From positions 4,025,001 through 4,089,000 of the forward strand of contig NZ_CP006587.1 of NCBI RefSeq assembly GCF_000737515.1: 64,000 nucleotides of DNA, written 5' to 3'. Below, in pieces: positions 24,499-32,624 of the stretch. The notes below the pieces were generated by a model that worked only from the letters and a program-made list of their open reading frames with translations, made no database searches and was not told the origin of the DNA. The number at the start of each line of letters is the position of its first letter. The stretch's first letter is position 1. The translations under genes and the position numbers were made by a program. The stretch comes from Hymenobacter sp. APR13 (lineage in GTDB: Bacteria > Bacteroidota > Bacteroidia > Cytophagales > Hymenobacteraceae).

Positions 24499-25611
24499 CT
24501 ACACCTGCAGCTTGCCGCCCTGAATGGCCGCCGCCATCAGGCCTGGAAACTGGTGCGGGGTGCAGGCGAAGCTGGGAATATCGAGGGCAGCCAGCTGCTC
24601 GGCCACGCGCCTATCGAAGCTGGGGGCGCCGTCGTCGGAGAGGGCCAGCAGGGCTACCACTGTAACGCCCGCGGCGCGCAGGGCGGCAGCTTTTTTGAGC
24701 ATCTGCTGCTCGTTGCCGCCCTCGTACAGGTCGCTGATGAGCACCAGAATGGTGTCGGTGGGGCGGGTGATGAGCTGCTGGCAGTAGCCCAGGGCCAGGT
24801 TGATGTCGGTGCCGCCGCCCAGTTGCACCCCAAACAGCAAATCCACCGGGTCCTGCAGATCCTCGGAGAGGTTCACCACGCTGGTGTCAAATACCACCAT
24901 GTGCGTTTTCACGGCCTTGATGGAGGCCAGCACCGCCCCGAACACGCCCGCGTATACCACCGACGAGGCCATGGACCCGCTCTGGTCCACACACAGCACA
25001 ATTTCCTTGAGCGCCTGCCCGCGCCGCCCAAAGCCCACCAGCCGCTCGGGCACGATGGTGCGCTGGGCCGGCTGGTAGTGCCGCAGGTTCACCCGGATGG
25101 TGGCGGCCCAGTCGATTTCGCGGTAGCGGGGGCGGGGGTTGCGCACGGCCCGACTCAGGGCGCCCTGCACGGCCTGCCGCAGCGGGTTCGAGAGTTTCTG
25201 CTCCAGCTCCTTCACCACCCGGCTCACCACCTCGCGGGCGGTGTGCTTCACCTTCTGGGGCATCACCCGGCTCAAGGACATGAGCATGCCCACCAGCTGC
25301 ACATCGGCTTGCACCGTGCGCAGAATCTCGGGCTCCAGCAGCAGCTGGTGCAGCCCCAGGCGGTCCATGGCGTCGCGCTGCATCACGGCCACCACGTCGG
25401 TGGGGAAGTAGGTGCGGATGTCGCCCAGCCAGCGGCTCACGCGCGGCGCGGAGCCGCCCAGCCCGGCCTTGCGCTCCGACTGGTCATAGAGCGAGGTCAG
25501 CACATCGTCCATGCCTTTATAGTCGGCATCGAAGGCAATCTGGTTCTGCGCGTCGGCCTCAGAGCCAAGCACGAGCTTCCAGCGGGTGGCGGTGTTGGTG
25601 GCGGGAGTCAT
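24499..25611 (-). CDS. VWA-domain protein (YehP-like) of the MoxR/SWIM locus
   Basis: A 370-residue protein whose C-terminal half is a von Willebrand A domain. The metal-ion-dependent adhesion site is complete: DQSGSM (about residue 215), the Thr in GGGTDIN, and the Asp in LVLISDLYEGG. The N-terminal half is helical (KVKHTAREVVSRVVKELEQKL). Length and plan match the E. coli VWA protein YehP. In MoxR-type systems the VWA protein works with the AAA+ ATPase as an adaptor that binds the client. It lies last in the block of SWIM, DUF5691, MoxR, DUF5682 and VWA genes. The ATG at 25611 is preferred over a start 8 codons upstream. Confidence 0.85.
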   Translation of the reverse strand: MTPATNTATRWKLVLGSEADAQNQIAFDADYKGMDDVLTSLYDQSERKAGLGGSAPRVSRWLGDIRTYFPTDVVAVMQRDAMDRLGLHQLLLEPEILRTVQADVQLVGMLMSLSRVMPQKVKHTAREVVSRVVKELEQKLSNPLRQAVQGALSRAVRNPRPRYREIDWAATIRVNLRHYQPAQRTIVPERLVGFGRRGQALKEIVLCVDQSGSMASSVVYAGVFGAVLASIKAVKTHMVVFDTSVVNLSEDLQDPVDLLFGVQLGGGTDINLALGYCQQLITRPTDTILVLISDLYEGGNEQQMLKKAAALRAAGVTVVALLALSDDGAPSFDRRVAEQLAALDIPSFACTPHQFPGLMAAAIQGGKLQV

Positions 25612-25689
25612 GGGACAGTAGCCCTTCATTTCCAAGGAGGGGAACTAGCTTTTTTAGCGCTAGTTCTAGTTCTCCGCAACGTAGATTGA

Positions 25690-26049
25690 TCACTCAAAAA
25701 AGTCCCCTGGATCGGCCTGGGCGAGGTATTTGTTGAGGCTGCCCAGGTCGCCGAAAATGGGTTGGATGAGGGCCAGGAACTGCTCGGTGGCGGCGGGGCC
25801 GTCGGTGAAGGCCAGGAAGATGTCGCCCTGGCCGGCCAGCTCCACGTGGTCGAGCAGGGCCGGGGCATGCTCCTCCAGGATGGTTTCGATGTGCTCGGCC
25901 CAGCTGGCGCCGTTGCCGCTGAAGCCGTGCTTCTCGAACACGTTGTAGTAGTCCTCCAGGTTGGTGAGGTTCACCAGGATGCGCTCCTGGCGGCCGGGCT
26001 CGGCCTTGTCGGCTAAATCAGCCACCTGGAAAGGGAAAGTAGTAGGCAT
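25690..26049 (-). CDS. Small acidic protein, possibly Imm51-like
   Basis: A 119-residue acidic protein starting at the ATG at 26049. The pattern LVNLTNLEDYYNVFEKHGFSGNGASWAEHIETILEEHAPALLDHVEL resembles the immunity-protein family Imm51 in the GxxGNGxSW centre, but I hold this only as a possibility. No toxin gene is adjacent. It lies within the MoxR/SWIM block, 78 bp upstream of the VWA gene in the same direction, so it may instead be an accessory of that system. Confidence 0.7.
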   Translation of the reverse strand: MPTTFPFQVADLADKAEPGRQERILVNLTNLEDYYNVFEKHGFSGNGASWAEHIETILEEHAPALLDHVELAGQGDIFLAFTDGPAATEQFLALIQPIFGDLGSLNKYLAQADPGDFFE

Positions 26050-26079
26050 AGGTGGCAAGGTACGACGGTGGCAAATTGG

Positions 26080-26190
26080 AACGGTGTAGAGACGCAACAT
26101 CTTGCGTCTCGTCGTTGCTGATGTTGTTTAATCTGCGTGAAGCCGGTCGTTCAACGATGAGACGCAAAATATTGCGTCTCTACATCGTGC
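26080..26190. repeat. Palindromic repeat pair, family C
   Basis: Arms GTGTAGAGACGCAACATCTTGCGTC... and ...GACGCAAAATATTGCGTCTCTAC flank a 50-bp loop containing GTTGCTGATGTTGTTT. Here the inner stem bases of the two arms differ at a few positions. It separates the Imm51-like gene from the DUF5682 gene and ends 10 bp from the DUF5682 stop. Confidence 0.85.
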
Positions 26191-26199
26191 TATGATACG

Positions 26200-28545
26200 T
26201 CAATAGCCCAGCAGCTCCCGTAGGCCCGGCAGTACCCGCAGGCCCCGTTCCAGGTCAAAATCTTCCTCCGCTACGGCCAGGGCCGGCTGGGCGTCTTGCC
26301 GGGCGAGGTCGAGCAGCTGGCGGCGTTCGGGCAGGCTGAAATCGGTGAAGGCGCGGCGCAGCAGGGGCACGATTTCGCGGAAGGTGTCTTCGGGCAGCGT
26401 GCCTAGCCAGTCATCGAGCAGGTCGAAGAGGGGGCGGTGGTGAAGCAGCAGCAGAGCGCTGCCGCTGAGGAAGCCTTCCAGCCAAGCCGTGGCGTAACTG
26501 GTAGGCTGGGCCGGCGAGAGGGCCAGGCCCAGCGCCGTGGCGGCTTCCTCCGGACTGAGGCGGTGGGCATCAAACAACAGCCGCCCCGCCGCCCCGGCCA
26601 GCAGCCCCGACGAAGCCGGGTTGCGCAGCACCACGGCCAGGGCCGCGTACCAGTCGGTTTCCTGGGCTTCGTCCTGCAGCAGCCGGATGGCCTGGTGGCT
26701 GCCTTCGAGACGAGGCAGCAGCTGGCGGGCCGCGTCGTAGTCGAGGCCGGTGCAGGCCGGCGGCAGGCCGATGCACAGGCGCGGCACCAGGTGGTGCACC
26801 ACGGTGGCTACCTGGGCGGTTTCGGTGCGGCGCACGTTGCCGTAGCGCAGCACGTTCACCAGCGGGGGCAGGGCCGCCAGCAGGTGCGTCACGTCGCGGG
26901 TGCCGGCCGAGAGGGTTTCGAGCCGGGCCACCAGCGCCCCAATGGCCGGGCCGAGGTCGGCCTGCAGGGCTTCTTCCAGCAGCTGGCTTACGGCTTCTAG
27001 GTCGGGGGCCTCGGCGGCGCGACTGGCGGCCCGGGCAGCGGCGGCGGTCAGCACGGTGTTGCCCCAGCGGCCCGCGTCGAGCACCTGCAGGGCGTACTCG
27101 GGCTGCCACTGCAGCTCCCACAGCTCGTGGAAAGTGCCGGCTTTGCCGTGGGCCCGGCGCGACTGGCCCCAGCGGATATCAAGCAGGCGCAGGCGGTGCA
27201 GCAGGTGGCTGCGGCTCAGATCCAGCTCCTTGCGCAAATCCAGGTCGAGGGTGCGGGCGGTGGCTTCGGGCTTGAGGCGGGTGGCTTTCTGCTGCAGCTG
27301 CACGTCCTGCTGCAACGGCGTGGCGGGCTGCTCGGGCGGCACTGCGCCCAGCCGCTCGCCCACCACCAGCTCGCGCTGCACCAGCTCCAGAGTTTCGGGG
27401 TAGCCCCCGCCCAGGATGGCCACGGCGGCTTCCTGCAGCTCCTCGATGCCCGGCAGCTCGCGGCCGCGCACGGCGGCCAGGGTGTGGGCCAGGCGTACGC
27501 CCTCGATGGCGTGGGCGGCGGAGGCATCCAGGTCGCGGGTGCGGAGCAGGCGGGCGGCGCGCACCATCCAGTGCGTCACCACCTCGGCGCGGGGCGTGGT
27601 AAACAGCAGCTCGTACCAGGCCGGCGACCCCACGCCCGCCCCGTAGCCCGAGGCGGTGGACAGGCGCTCAAACGTCCACGGAATCCAGGTGGCGGCGGTG
27701 GCTACCTTTTTCAGGCCCTTGAGGCGGGCTTTATCTTCTTTCTTGAGCAGCTCGGGCTGCAGTACCGGGGCGTGCCAGGCCCCGCACACCACCGCCACGC
27801 GCTGGTAGCCCTGGCGCAGGGTGGCGCGCAGGGTTTCGCGCATGAAGGCCTCGCGCAGCAGGGTTTCCTCGGTTTCGGGCAGGTTCAGCTCCTCGCGCAG
27901 GGCCGTCATCAGGTCCAGTACCACGGCAAAGGTGTCGGCGTGGCCGGGGGCCTGCTCCAGGCGCAGCTCCCACCACCGCTCCCCGTCGGCGTAGCCGTCG
28001 AGCTCGGCCAGGTAGGAGATGGGGTCCCGGAGGACCTCAGCCGCTGAGTCCTGATCCGGTGCCTCACCCCCTAGCCCCCTCTCCGGTAGAGAGGGGGAAC
28101 TAGCTTCCAATCCTAGCTCTACACCCTGATCTGGCGCTTCCGTGGGTGAGTTGAAGTCAGCTTCCAGAGCTGGTTCCGAGGGGGGCAAGGGGAGAGACGC
28201 AACGTCAGGCACTTCATCCGGCATCCCGAAGCGCAGGGCCATGGGCAGGTCGAAGCAGCGCAGGTGGGCGCCGTGGCGGTGGCACCAGTGCAGGGCCTGC
28301 CACTCGGGCGAAAACTCGGCGAAGGGCAGAAACGAGGCCTGCTGGTGCTGTTTGGGGTTGTACACGAGCAAGGCCACCGGTGGCACCATCTCGGGGTGCA
28401 GGGCGGCGGCCAGCGCGGCCTCCGCATCGGCGGGGCACTCCAGCAGCACCACGTCGGGCTGGTAGGCGTCGAGGGCGTGCACGAGGCTGGCGGCGCTGCC
28501 AGGCCCGTGGTGGCGGATACCGAAAAGGCGGAGGTCGGTGGGCAT
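26200..28545 (-). CDS. DUF5682-family protein (YehM-like) of the MoxR/SWIM locus
   Basis: A 781-residue protein starting LRLFGIRHHGPGSAASLVHAL, the family signature (RHHGPGSA). The N-terminal 300 residues look like a TraB/EreA-type alpha/beta domain: LECPADAEAALAAAL, HWCHRHGAHLRCFDLP and the AVVCGAWHAPVL motif. The rest is helical repeats. Its length is close to that of E. coli YehM. The function is unknown, but it is consistently encoded with MoxR, VWA and SWIM genes. The ATG at 28545 overlaps the upstream stop as TGATG, giving coupled translation. Residues about 148-162 (SSPSLPERGLGGEA) come from a family A repeat inserted in frame. Confidence 0.85.
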   Translation of the reverse strand: MPTDLRLFGIRHHGPGSAASLVHALDAYQPDVVLLECPADAEAALAAALHPEMVPPVALLVYNPKQHQQASFLPFAEFSPEWQALHWCHRHGAHLRCFDLPMALRFGMPDEVPDVASLPLPPSEPALEADFNSPTEAPDQGVELGLEASSPSLPERGLGGEAPDQDSAAEVLRDPISYLAELDGYADGERWWELRLEQAPGHADTFAVVLDLMTALREELNLPETEETLLREAFMRETLRATLRQGYQRVAVVCGAWHAPVLQPELLKKEDKARLKGLKKVATAATWIPWTFERLSTASGYGAGVGSPAWYELLFTTPRAEVVTHWMVRAARLLRTRDLDASAAHAIEGVRLAHTLAAVRGRELPGIEELQEAAVAILGGGYPETLELVQRELVVGERLGAVPPEQPATPLQQDVQLQQKATRLKPEATARTLDLDLRKELDLSRSHLLHRLRLLDIRWGQSRRAHGKAGTFHELWELQWQPEYALQVLDAGRWGNTVLTAAAARAASRAAEAPDLEAVSQLLEEALQADLGPAIGALVARLETLSAGTRDVTHLLAALPPLVNVLRYGNVRRTETAQVATVVHHLVPRLCIGLPPACTGLDYDAARQLLPRLEGSHQAIRLLQDEAQETDWYAALAVVLRNPASSGLLAGAAGRLLFDAHRLSPEEAATALGLALSPAQPTSYATAWLEGFLSGSALLLLHHRPLFDLLDDWLGTLPEDTFREIVPLLRRAFTDFSLPERRQLLDLARQDAQPALAVAEEDFDLERGLRVLPGLRELLGY
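28062..28103. repeat. Interspersed repeat, family A, copy 4, inside a coding region
   Basis: The same CCTCACCCCCTAGCCCC...GAGGGGGAACTAGC unit seen between genes elsewhere. Here it lies within DUF5682 and is translated on the minus strand as SSPSLPERGLGGEA. The codons EAPDQ appear on both sides, a possible diverged duplication of the insertion point. Confidence 0.9.
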
Positions 28546-28943
28546 CAGGTGGTTTTGGTGCGTTGTTGTTCTGCCTTCCAGTGGGGTAAAACTGCACACA
28601 ACTCTTCGGCAAATTCCCGGGTAAGGCGGTAGGGGGCGTCACCCGCTTCAAAATGCTCCTCTATGATGCTGCTTACGGCCGGTGAGTAGCACACCTTTGG
28701 GCGCAAGTTCTCCAAATGTTCTACCCGTACTACCAGTTTCATCAATTGGTGCGACTTGCGGTGGTGGCCAACAACGGTAACGGCATCACACGTCCCCGGG
28801 TACCAGTCGATGATATACACTTTGGCACCCGGTGCAAAATGCTTCGTGCCGTAGCGGATTTCAGCTCCGCCCGGTCCGTAAGGCCGCTCCCGAATGATGT
28901 TGCCAACCGCTGTCCAGTAAGATTCAGGCTGTTTGTTTGACAT
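28545..28943 (-). CDS. Hypothetical protein coupled to the DUF5682 gene
   Basis: A 132-residue soluble protein beginning at the ATG at 28943 (MSNKQPESYWTAVGNIIRERPYGPGG). The centre (FAPGAKVYIIDWYPGTCDAVTVVGHHRK) suggests a small beta-barrel, and the C-terminus is helical (LTREFAEELCAVLPHWK). I do not recognise a family. Its stop overlaps the DUF5682 start by one base, so they are translated together. An in-frame start 26 codons upstream exists but the sequence there is unconvincing. Confidence 0.65.
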   Translation of the reverse strand: MSNKQPESYWTAVGNIIRERPYGPGGAEIRYGTKHFAPGAKVYIIDWYPGTCDAVTVVGHHRKSHQLMKLVVRVEHLENLRPKVCYSPAVSSIIEEHFEAGDAPYRLTREFAEELCAVLPHWKAEQQRTKTT

Positions 28944-28953
28944 AATGCCTTGC

Positions 28954-29544
28954 CTATTTTTTACTGATTTCGGTTGAAGCCTGCCGCTCCTGCAGCAACT
29001 CCCGTGCGGCTGATAAGGCATCCGGCAGCACTTTTTGCTCCTGAAGCATCAGTTGCAGGCTTTCGTCGGATTTGCGGGCGAAATTATGCTTGAACTGGTC
29101 AATGCGTTGTCGGCGGCGGCGGGCTGCTTGCTCGGGTGTGGGGGTGGCGGTAATGCGCTGGTTGATAAAGGCGTGAGCGACTGGCTTATTCAAGAGATAA
29201 TACAGCAGCACTAGCCCTAGCCCGAGGATCGAAAAACCCACTCCTACGTCTCCAAAACCGAAATTGAACCGGACATTATCCGGTAAAAAATTGATGATGC
29301 TGAACAGGGTAAGCCCCAAGGTCAGCAGGAGCATGGGTTTGAAGAACTGGCGGAAAAAGAAGTAGGCCAGCAGATTCAGGAGCACAGCGGCAAAAGCGCC
29401 GTAATGCGCCGGAGTAAAGGCCCGCTGGTACGCTTCCCCATCCTGGTACACCGGCACAAGCAGAACCGTGAGAATTGTATAAATACTAAGTGCAGCCAGC
29501 AATACTACTGGAATCAGGTTCTTATGAGTGTGCAGGAAGTGCAT
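28954..29544 (-). CDS. Four-helix membrane protein, function unknown
   Basis: A 196-residue protein with four hydrophobic helices in the first 130 residues (LIPVVLLAALSIYTILTVLLV, GAFAAVLLNLLAYFFF, MLLLTLGLTLFSIINFL, GFSILGLGLVLLYYLL). A basic cytoplasmic tail follows (RRRRQRIDQFKHNFARKSDE). No family recognised. The ATG at 29544 is preferred to an upstream TTG because the sequence before it runs into a repeat. It ends 10 bp before the next small gene, so they share a transcript. Confidence 0.75.
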   Translation of the reverse strand: MHFLHTHKNLIPVVLLAALSIYTILTVLLVPVYQDGEAYQRAFTPAHYGAFAAVLLNLLAYFFFRQFFKPMLLLTLGLTLFSIINFLPDNVRFNFGFGDVGVGFSILGLGLVLLYYLLNKPVAHAFINQRITATPTPEQAARRRRQRIDQFKHNFARKSDESLQLMLQEQKVLPDALSAARELLQERQASTEISKK

Positions 29545-29569
29545 TGAGAACAGGTTGGTCAGGGCGGGC

Positions 29570-29601
29570 AAGATGCTTCGCTCCGCTCAGCATGACGTTC
29601 A
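29570..29601. repeat. Single arm of repeat family B
   Basis: AAGATGCTTCGCTCCGCTCAGCATGACGTTC is one arm with a compressed hairpin. It lies just downstream of the MoxR stop codon on the minus strand and just upstream of the membrane-protein gene. Confidence 0.7.
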
Positions 29602-29616
29602 GTTTCGAATAGAATT

Positions 29617-30717
29617 TTACTCCACCACCTCCCGGCAGGCGCGGTAGAGGTCTTTCCAGCCGTCGCGCTCTTTTACCACGGTTTCGAGGTATTCCAGCCA
29701 GACGGTGCGGTCCTGCACGGGGTCTTTGAGCACGGCACCGGTGAGGCCGGCGGCCAGGTCGTGGGCGCGTAGGCTGCCGTCGCCGAAGTAGGCGGCCAGG
29801 GCCAGGCCGCTGTTCATCACTGAAATGGCCTCGCCGGTGCTGAGCGTGCCGCTGGGACTTTTGAGCTTGGTTTTGCCGTTCTCCGTCACGCCCGAGCGCA
29901 GCTCCCGGAAGATGGTCACGAGGCGGCTGATCTGCTCCAGGGCCGGGGCCTCCACGGGCAGCTGCAGCGCCTTGCCCTGCTTTTCCACCCGCGTCTGCAC
30001 GATGCGCACTTCCTCCTCCGCGGAGGTCGGCAGGGGCAGCACCACCATGTTGAAGCGGCGGCGCAGCGCGCTGCTGAGCTCGTTCACGCCCTTGTCCCGG
30101 TCGTTGGCGGTGGCAATGACGTTGAAGCCGCTCACGGCCTGCACCTCGGTGGAAAGCTCCGGGATGGGCAGCACTTTTTCGGAGAGCATGGTGATGAGCG
30201 TGTCCTGCACGTCGGAGGGGATGCGGGTGAGCTCCTCGAGGCGCACCAGCCGGCCTTCCTGCATGCCCTTGAACAGGGGCGAGGGCACCAGCGCGCCCAA
30301 AGAAGGCCCTTCGGCAATGAGGCGGGCGTAGTTCCAGGAGTAGCGAATGGCGTCCTCGGAAGTGCCCGCCGTGCCCTGCACCAGCAAATCCGACCGGCCG
30401 CTGATGGCCGCCGTCAGGTGCTCCGATACCCAGCTTTTGGCCGTGCCCGGCACGCCCAGCAGCAGCAGGGCGCGGTCGGTAGCCAGGGTGGCCACGGCAA
30501 TTTCCATCAGCCGCCGCTGCCCGATGTACTTGGGCTCGATTTCAAACCCGTTATCCAGCTTGCCGCCCAGCAGGTAGGTGACGGTGGCCCAGGGCGAGAG
30601 GTGCCAGTTTGGGGGCTTGGGCCGGTCGTGGTCGGCGGCGCGCAAAGCGGCCAGCTCTTCGGCGTACACATCCTCGGCGTGCGGGCGCAGGACGGCGGTT
30701 TCGGGCGTGGTAGGCAT
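29617..30717 (-). CDS. MoxR-family AAA+ ATPase (YehL-like)
   Basis: A 366-residue AAA+ protein. Walker A is LLLLGVPGTAKSW (about residue 88), Walker B is RLVRLEELTRIP with the acidic pair altered to EE, sensor 1 is NVIATANDRDKGV and the arginine-finger region is SSALRRRFNMVVLPLP. MoxR ATPases form hexameric chaperones for assembling or activating other proteins, usually with a VWA partner. The subgroup is set by context: a VWA gene, DUF5682, DUF5691 and a SWIM zinc-finger gene all lie in the same direction, as in the E. coli yehL locus. The start ATG is at 30717. Confidence 0.9.
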   Translation of the reverse strand: MPTTPETAVLRPHAEDVYAEELAALRAADHDRPKPPNWHLSPWATVTYLLGGKLDNGFEIEPKYIGQRRLMEIAVATLATDRALLLLGVPGTAKSWVSEHLTAAISGRSDLLVQGTAGTSEDAIRYSWNYARLIAEGPSLGALVPSPLFKGMQEGRLVRLEELTRIPSDVQDTLITMLSEKVLPIPELSTEVQAVSGFNVIATANDRDKGVNELSSALRRRFNMVVLPLPTSAEEEVRIVQTRVEKQGKALQLPVEAPALEQISRLVTIFRELRSGVTENGKTKLKSPSGTLSTGEAISVMNSGLALAAYFGDGSLRAHDLAAGLTGAVLKDPVQDRTVWLEYLETVVKERDGWKDLYRACREVVE

Positions 30718-30728
30718 AGGGTTGATGG

Positions 30729-30934
30729 GTGTAGAGACGCGACACTTCGCGTCTCGTCGTTACGGATGTTGTTTGACCTGGGTGGTTCCGGTTTTCTGGC
30801 GGAGGTCCTTATTCTGTGCGGTGGTTCCTGTCGTTCTGACGGGAGACGCGAAGTGTCGCGTCTCTACATCGTTCTGTGCGGTAGTTCCGGCCGTTCTGGC
30901 GGGAGACGCAAAGTATTGCGTCTCTACATCGTTC
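30729..30934. repeat. Three-armed repeat cluster, family C
   Basis: One arm (GTGTAGAGACGCGACACTTCGCGTCTCG at about 30729) is followed by two inverted arms, GAGACGCGAAGTGTCGCGTC (near 30841) and GAGACGCAAAGTATTGCGTC (near 30901). The first two share the GCGACACTTCGC type, and the third is of the GCAA...TTGC type. The last arm ends at the DUF5691 stop codon. Confidence 0.85.
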
Positions 30935-32621
30935 ATTCGAGTAGTACCTCGGCGAGCTGCTGGCGGAAGTGCAGGGTGTTGAGCAGGCGGGCGAGGCTGT
31001 TGTGCAGGTAGGGTACGTCCTGGAGCAGAGGCTGCAGGGGCTCGGCGCACAGGCGGTACTGGGCGGCGGGCACCGCGCGGGCCATGTGCTCGAGCAGCTG
31101 CCCGGCCGCGTACTGGATGCGGTACAGCTCCACGGGCTTGCTGAGAGTGTCGCGCAGCACCTCTACCACCCGGCGGGTGAGGCGCTCAGGCCAGGGGCCG
31201 GGGGCCAGCTGCAGCAGCGGCAGCCAGCCCACCTCGGCGCTGAAATGGGGCGTGGCGTTGATGAGGGGCAGCAGCAGGTCGGCAGCCTGCTCCGGCGTGA
31301 GCTGGCTTACCAGGCCCCCGGTGGGCAGAGCGGCGGGATGAGGGCGGGGCTTCTCGTAGAACCAGGCCAGCAGGGCCCCGGCCCACTCGGCGTCCTGGTG
31401 GAGCACAGCGGCTTCGGCCCAGGCCGTGAGTAGCAGCCCGGCCCACTCGGTGGCGGCGGCCAGCTCCAGCAGCTTGCGGGGCGCCAGCTGCCAGTGCGCA
31501 GCCCACCGTTGGGGCGGCAGCAGGGCCAGCATCTGCCCCAGTAGCGCGGTCCGCTCGCCCTGAAACCGGTTGTCCTTCTGCTCGATGCCGTCGGGGAGCC
31601 AGGTTTTGTCCCAGTCGGCCGGGGGCAGTTCCACCAGCAGCTTTTTGCTAAGCAGGCCGGTTTTGAGGCGCACCAGCAACTCGGCCCGCTGCCACAGCCG
31701 CGCCAGCAGCGGACTATCGGGCAGGCGGGCCAGCAGCGGCCGGACGGCCTGCCGAACCTCCTTGCTTTTGGCCGTCAGGTACTGCTCCAGCAGGGGCGCG
31801 TCGGCGGGGCTGGGGTTGTGGGCGAGGGTCTGGAGCAGCTCGGCTTGGGTGCGGGCGGGCTCCTGGGGCAGGGTGGTGGCCAGCAGCGTCCGGGCCTGGG
31901 TGGGGTCGGTGTCGCGCAGCAGGTAGAGGTAGCTGCGGCGCTCGGCCAGGGTGCCGGCTTCCCAGGTAGCCGGGTCGGGGGCCGAAGCGCCGGCCAGCAG
32001 CACGGGCTGCCAGGCCGGGTTTTGGGCGGCCAGCCACTCGCCCCGACGGCCCAGCACCTGGGAGGCGGGGCCGTGCAGCTCCCGGCGGGTGCGGGTAGCT
32101 TCCAGCAGGGCCACCAGCAGCCGGGGCGGCACCCGCCGCTGGTGCCGGTGCATATCTTCCAGAAAGCCGTAAAGCGAGCCGGCCTCGGTGCCTTCCAGCA
32201 TCAGCTGCAGCAGTTGCGCGCCCTGCGGCCCCAGCGGCGCAGCCGTTTCGGGCCCGGCCACCACCGCAGCGGCCGGCCGGTGGGGCGTTTCAGAATCAGT
32301 AATGGCCGGCAGGGCTTCGGAGGCCGCAGCCGTTGGAGCTTCAGAGGATGCCGTTGCCGGGGCGGATAGGGAGGTTTCCGGCGCTTCGGCCCGGGCCAGC
32401 GGTGGTCGGAAGCCGGCTTTGCGCACGGTGCTCAGTACCCCGACCAGCAGCAGCACCTGCTGCTCGCGGTGGTCGGCAGAGTCAGCAGGCGCGGCGAAGC
32501 CGGGCACGGTGGGCAGGGCCTCGGTGCTCTGGCGGGTGCCCAGCAGAGCCACGCGCTGGAGCTGCTGCCAGTCGGCGGCGGGGCGCAGGTGGGAGGCGGA
32601 AGGGGGCAGGGCGTCGGGCAT
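30933..32621 (-). CDS. DUF5691-family protein of the MoxR/SWIM locus
   Basis: A 562-residue helical protein with the family N-terminus WQQLQRVALLGTRQS. It is followed by a variable Ala/Pro-rich linker (about 75-130) and then HEAT-like helical pairs such as LLQTLAHNPSPADAPLLEQYLTAKSKEVRQAVRPLLARLP. No enzyme motif is seen, so a scaffold or client-binding part is likely. It follows the SWIM gene with 3 bp between and precedes MoxR across a repeat cluster. Confidence 0.8.
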   Translation of the reverse strand: MPDALPPSASHLRPAADWQQLQRVALLGTRQSTEALPTVPGFAAPADSADHREQQVLLLVGVLSTVRKAGFRPPLARAEAPETSLSAPATASSEAPTAAASEALPAITDSETPHRPAAAVVAGPETAAPLGPQGAQLLQLMLEGTEAGSLYGFLEDMHRHQRRVPPRLLVALLEATRTRRELHGPASQVLGRRGEWLAAQNPAWQPVLLAGASAPDPATWEAGTLAERRSYLYLLRDTDPTQARTLLATTLPQEPARTQAELLQTLAHNPSPADAPLLEQYLTAKSKEVRQAVRPLLARLPDSPLLARLWQRAELLVRLKTGLLSKKLLVELPPADWDKTWLPDGIEQKDNRFQGERTALLGQMLALLPPQRWAAHWQLAPRKLLELAAATEWAGLLLTAWAEAAVLHQDAEWAGALLAWFYEKPRPHPAALPTGGLVSQLTPEQAADLLLPLINATPHFSAEVGWLPLLQLAPGPWPERLTRRVVEVLRDTLSKPVELYRIQYAAGQLLEHMARAVPAAQYRLCAEPLQPLLQDVPYLHNSLARLLNTLHFRQQLAEVLLE

Positions 32622-32624
32622 AAA

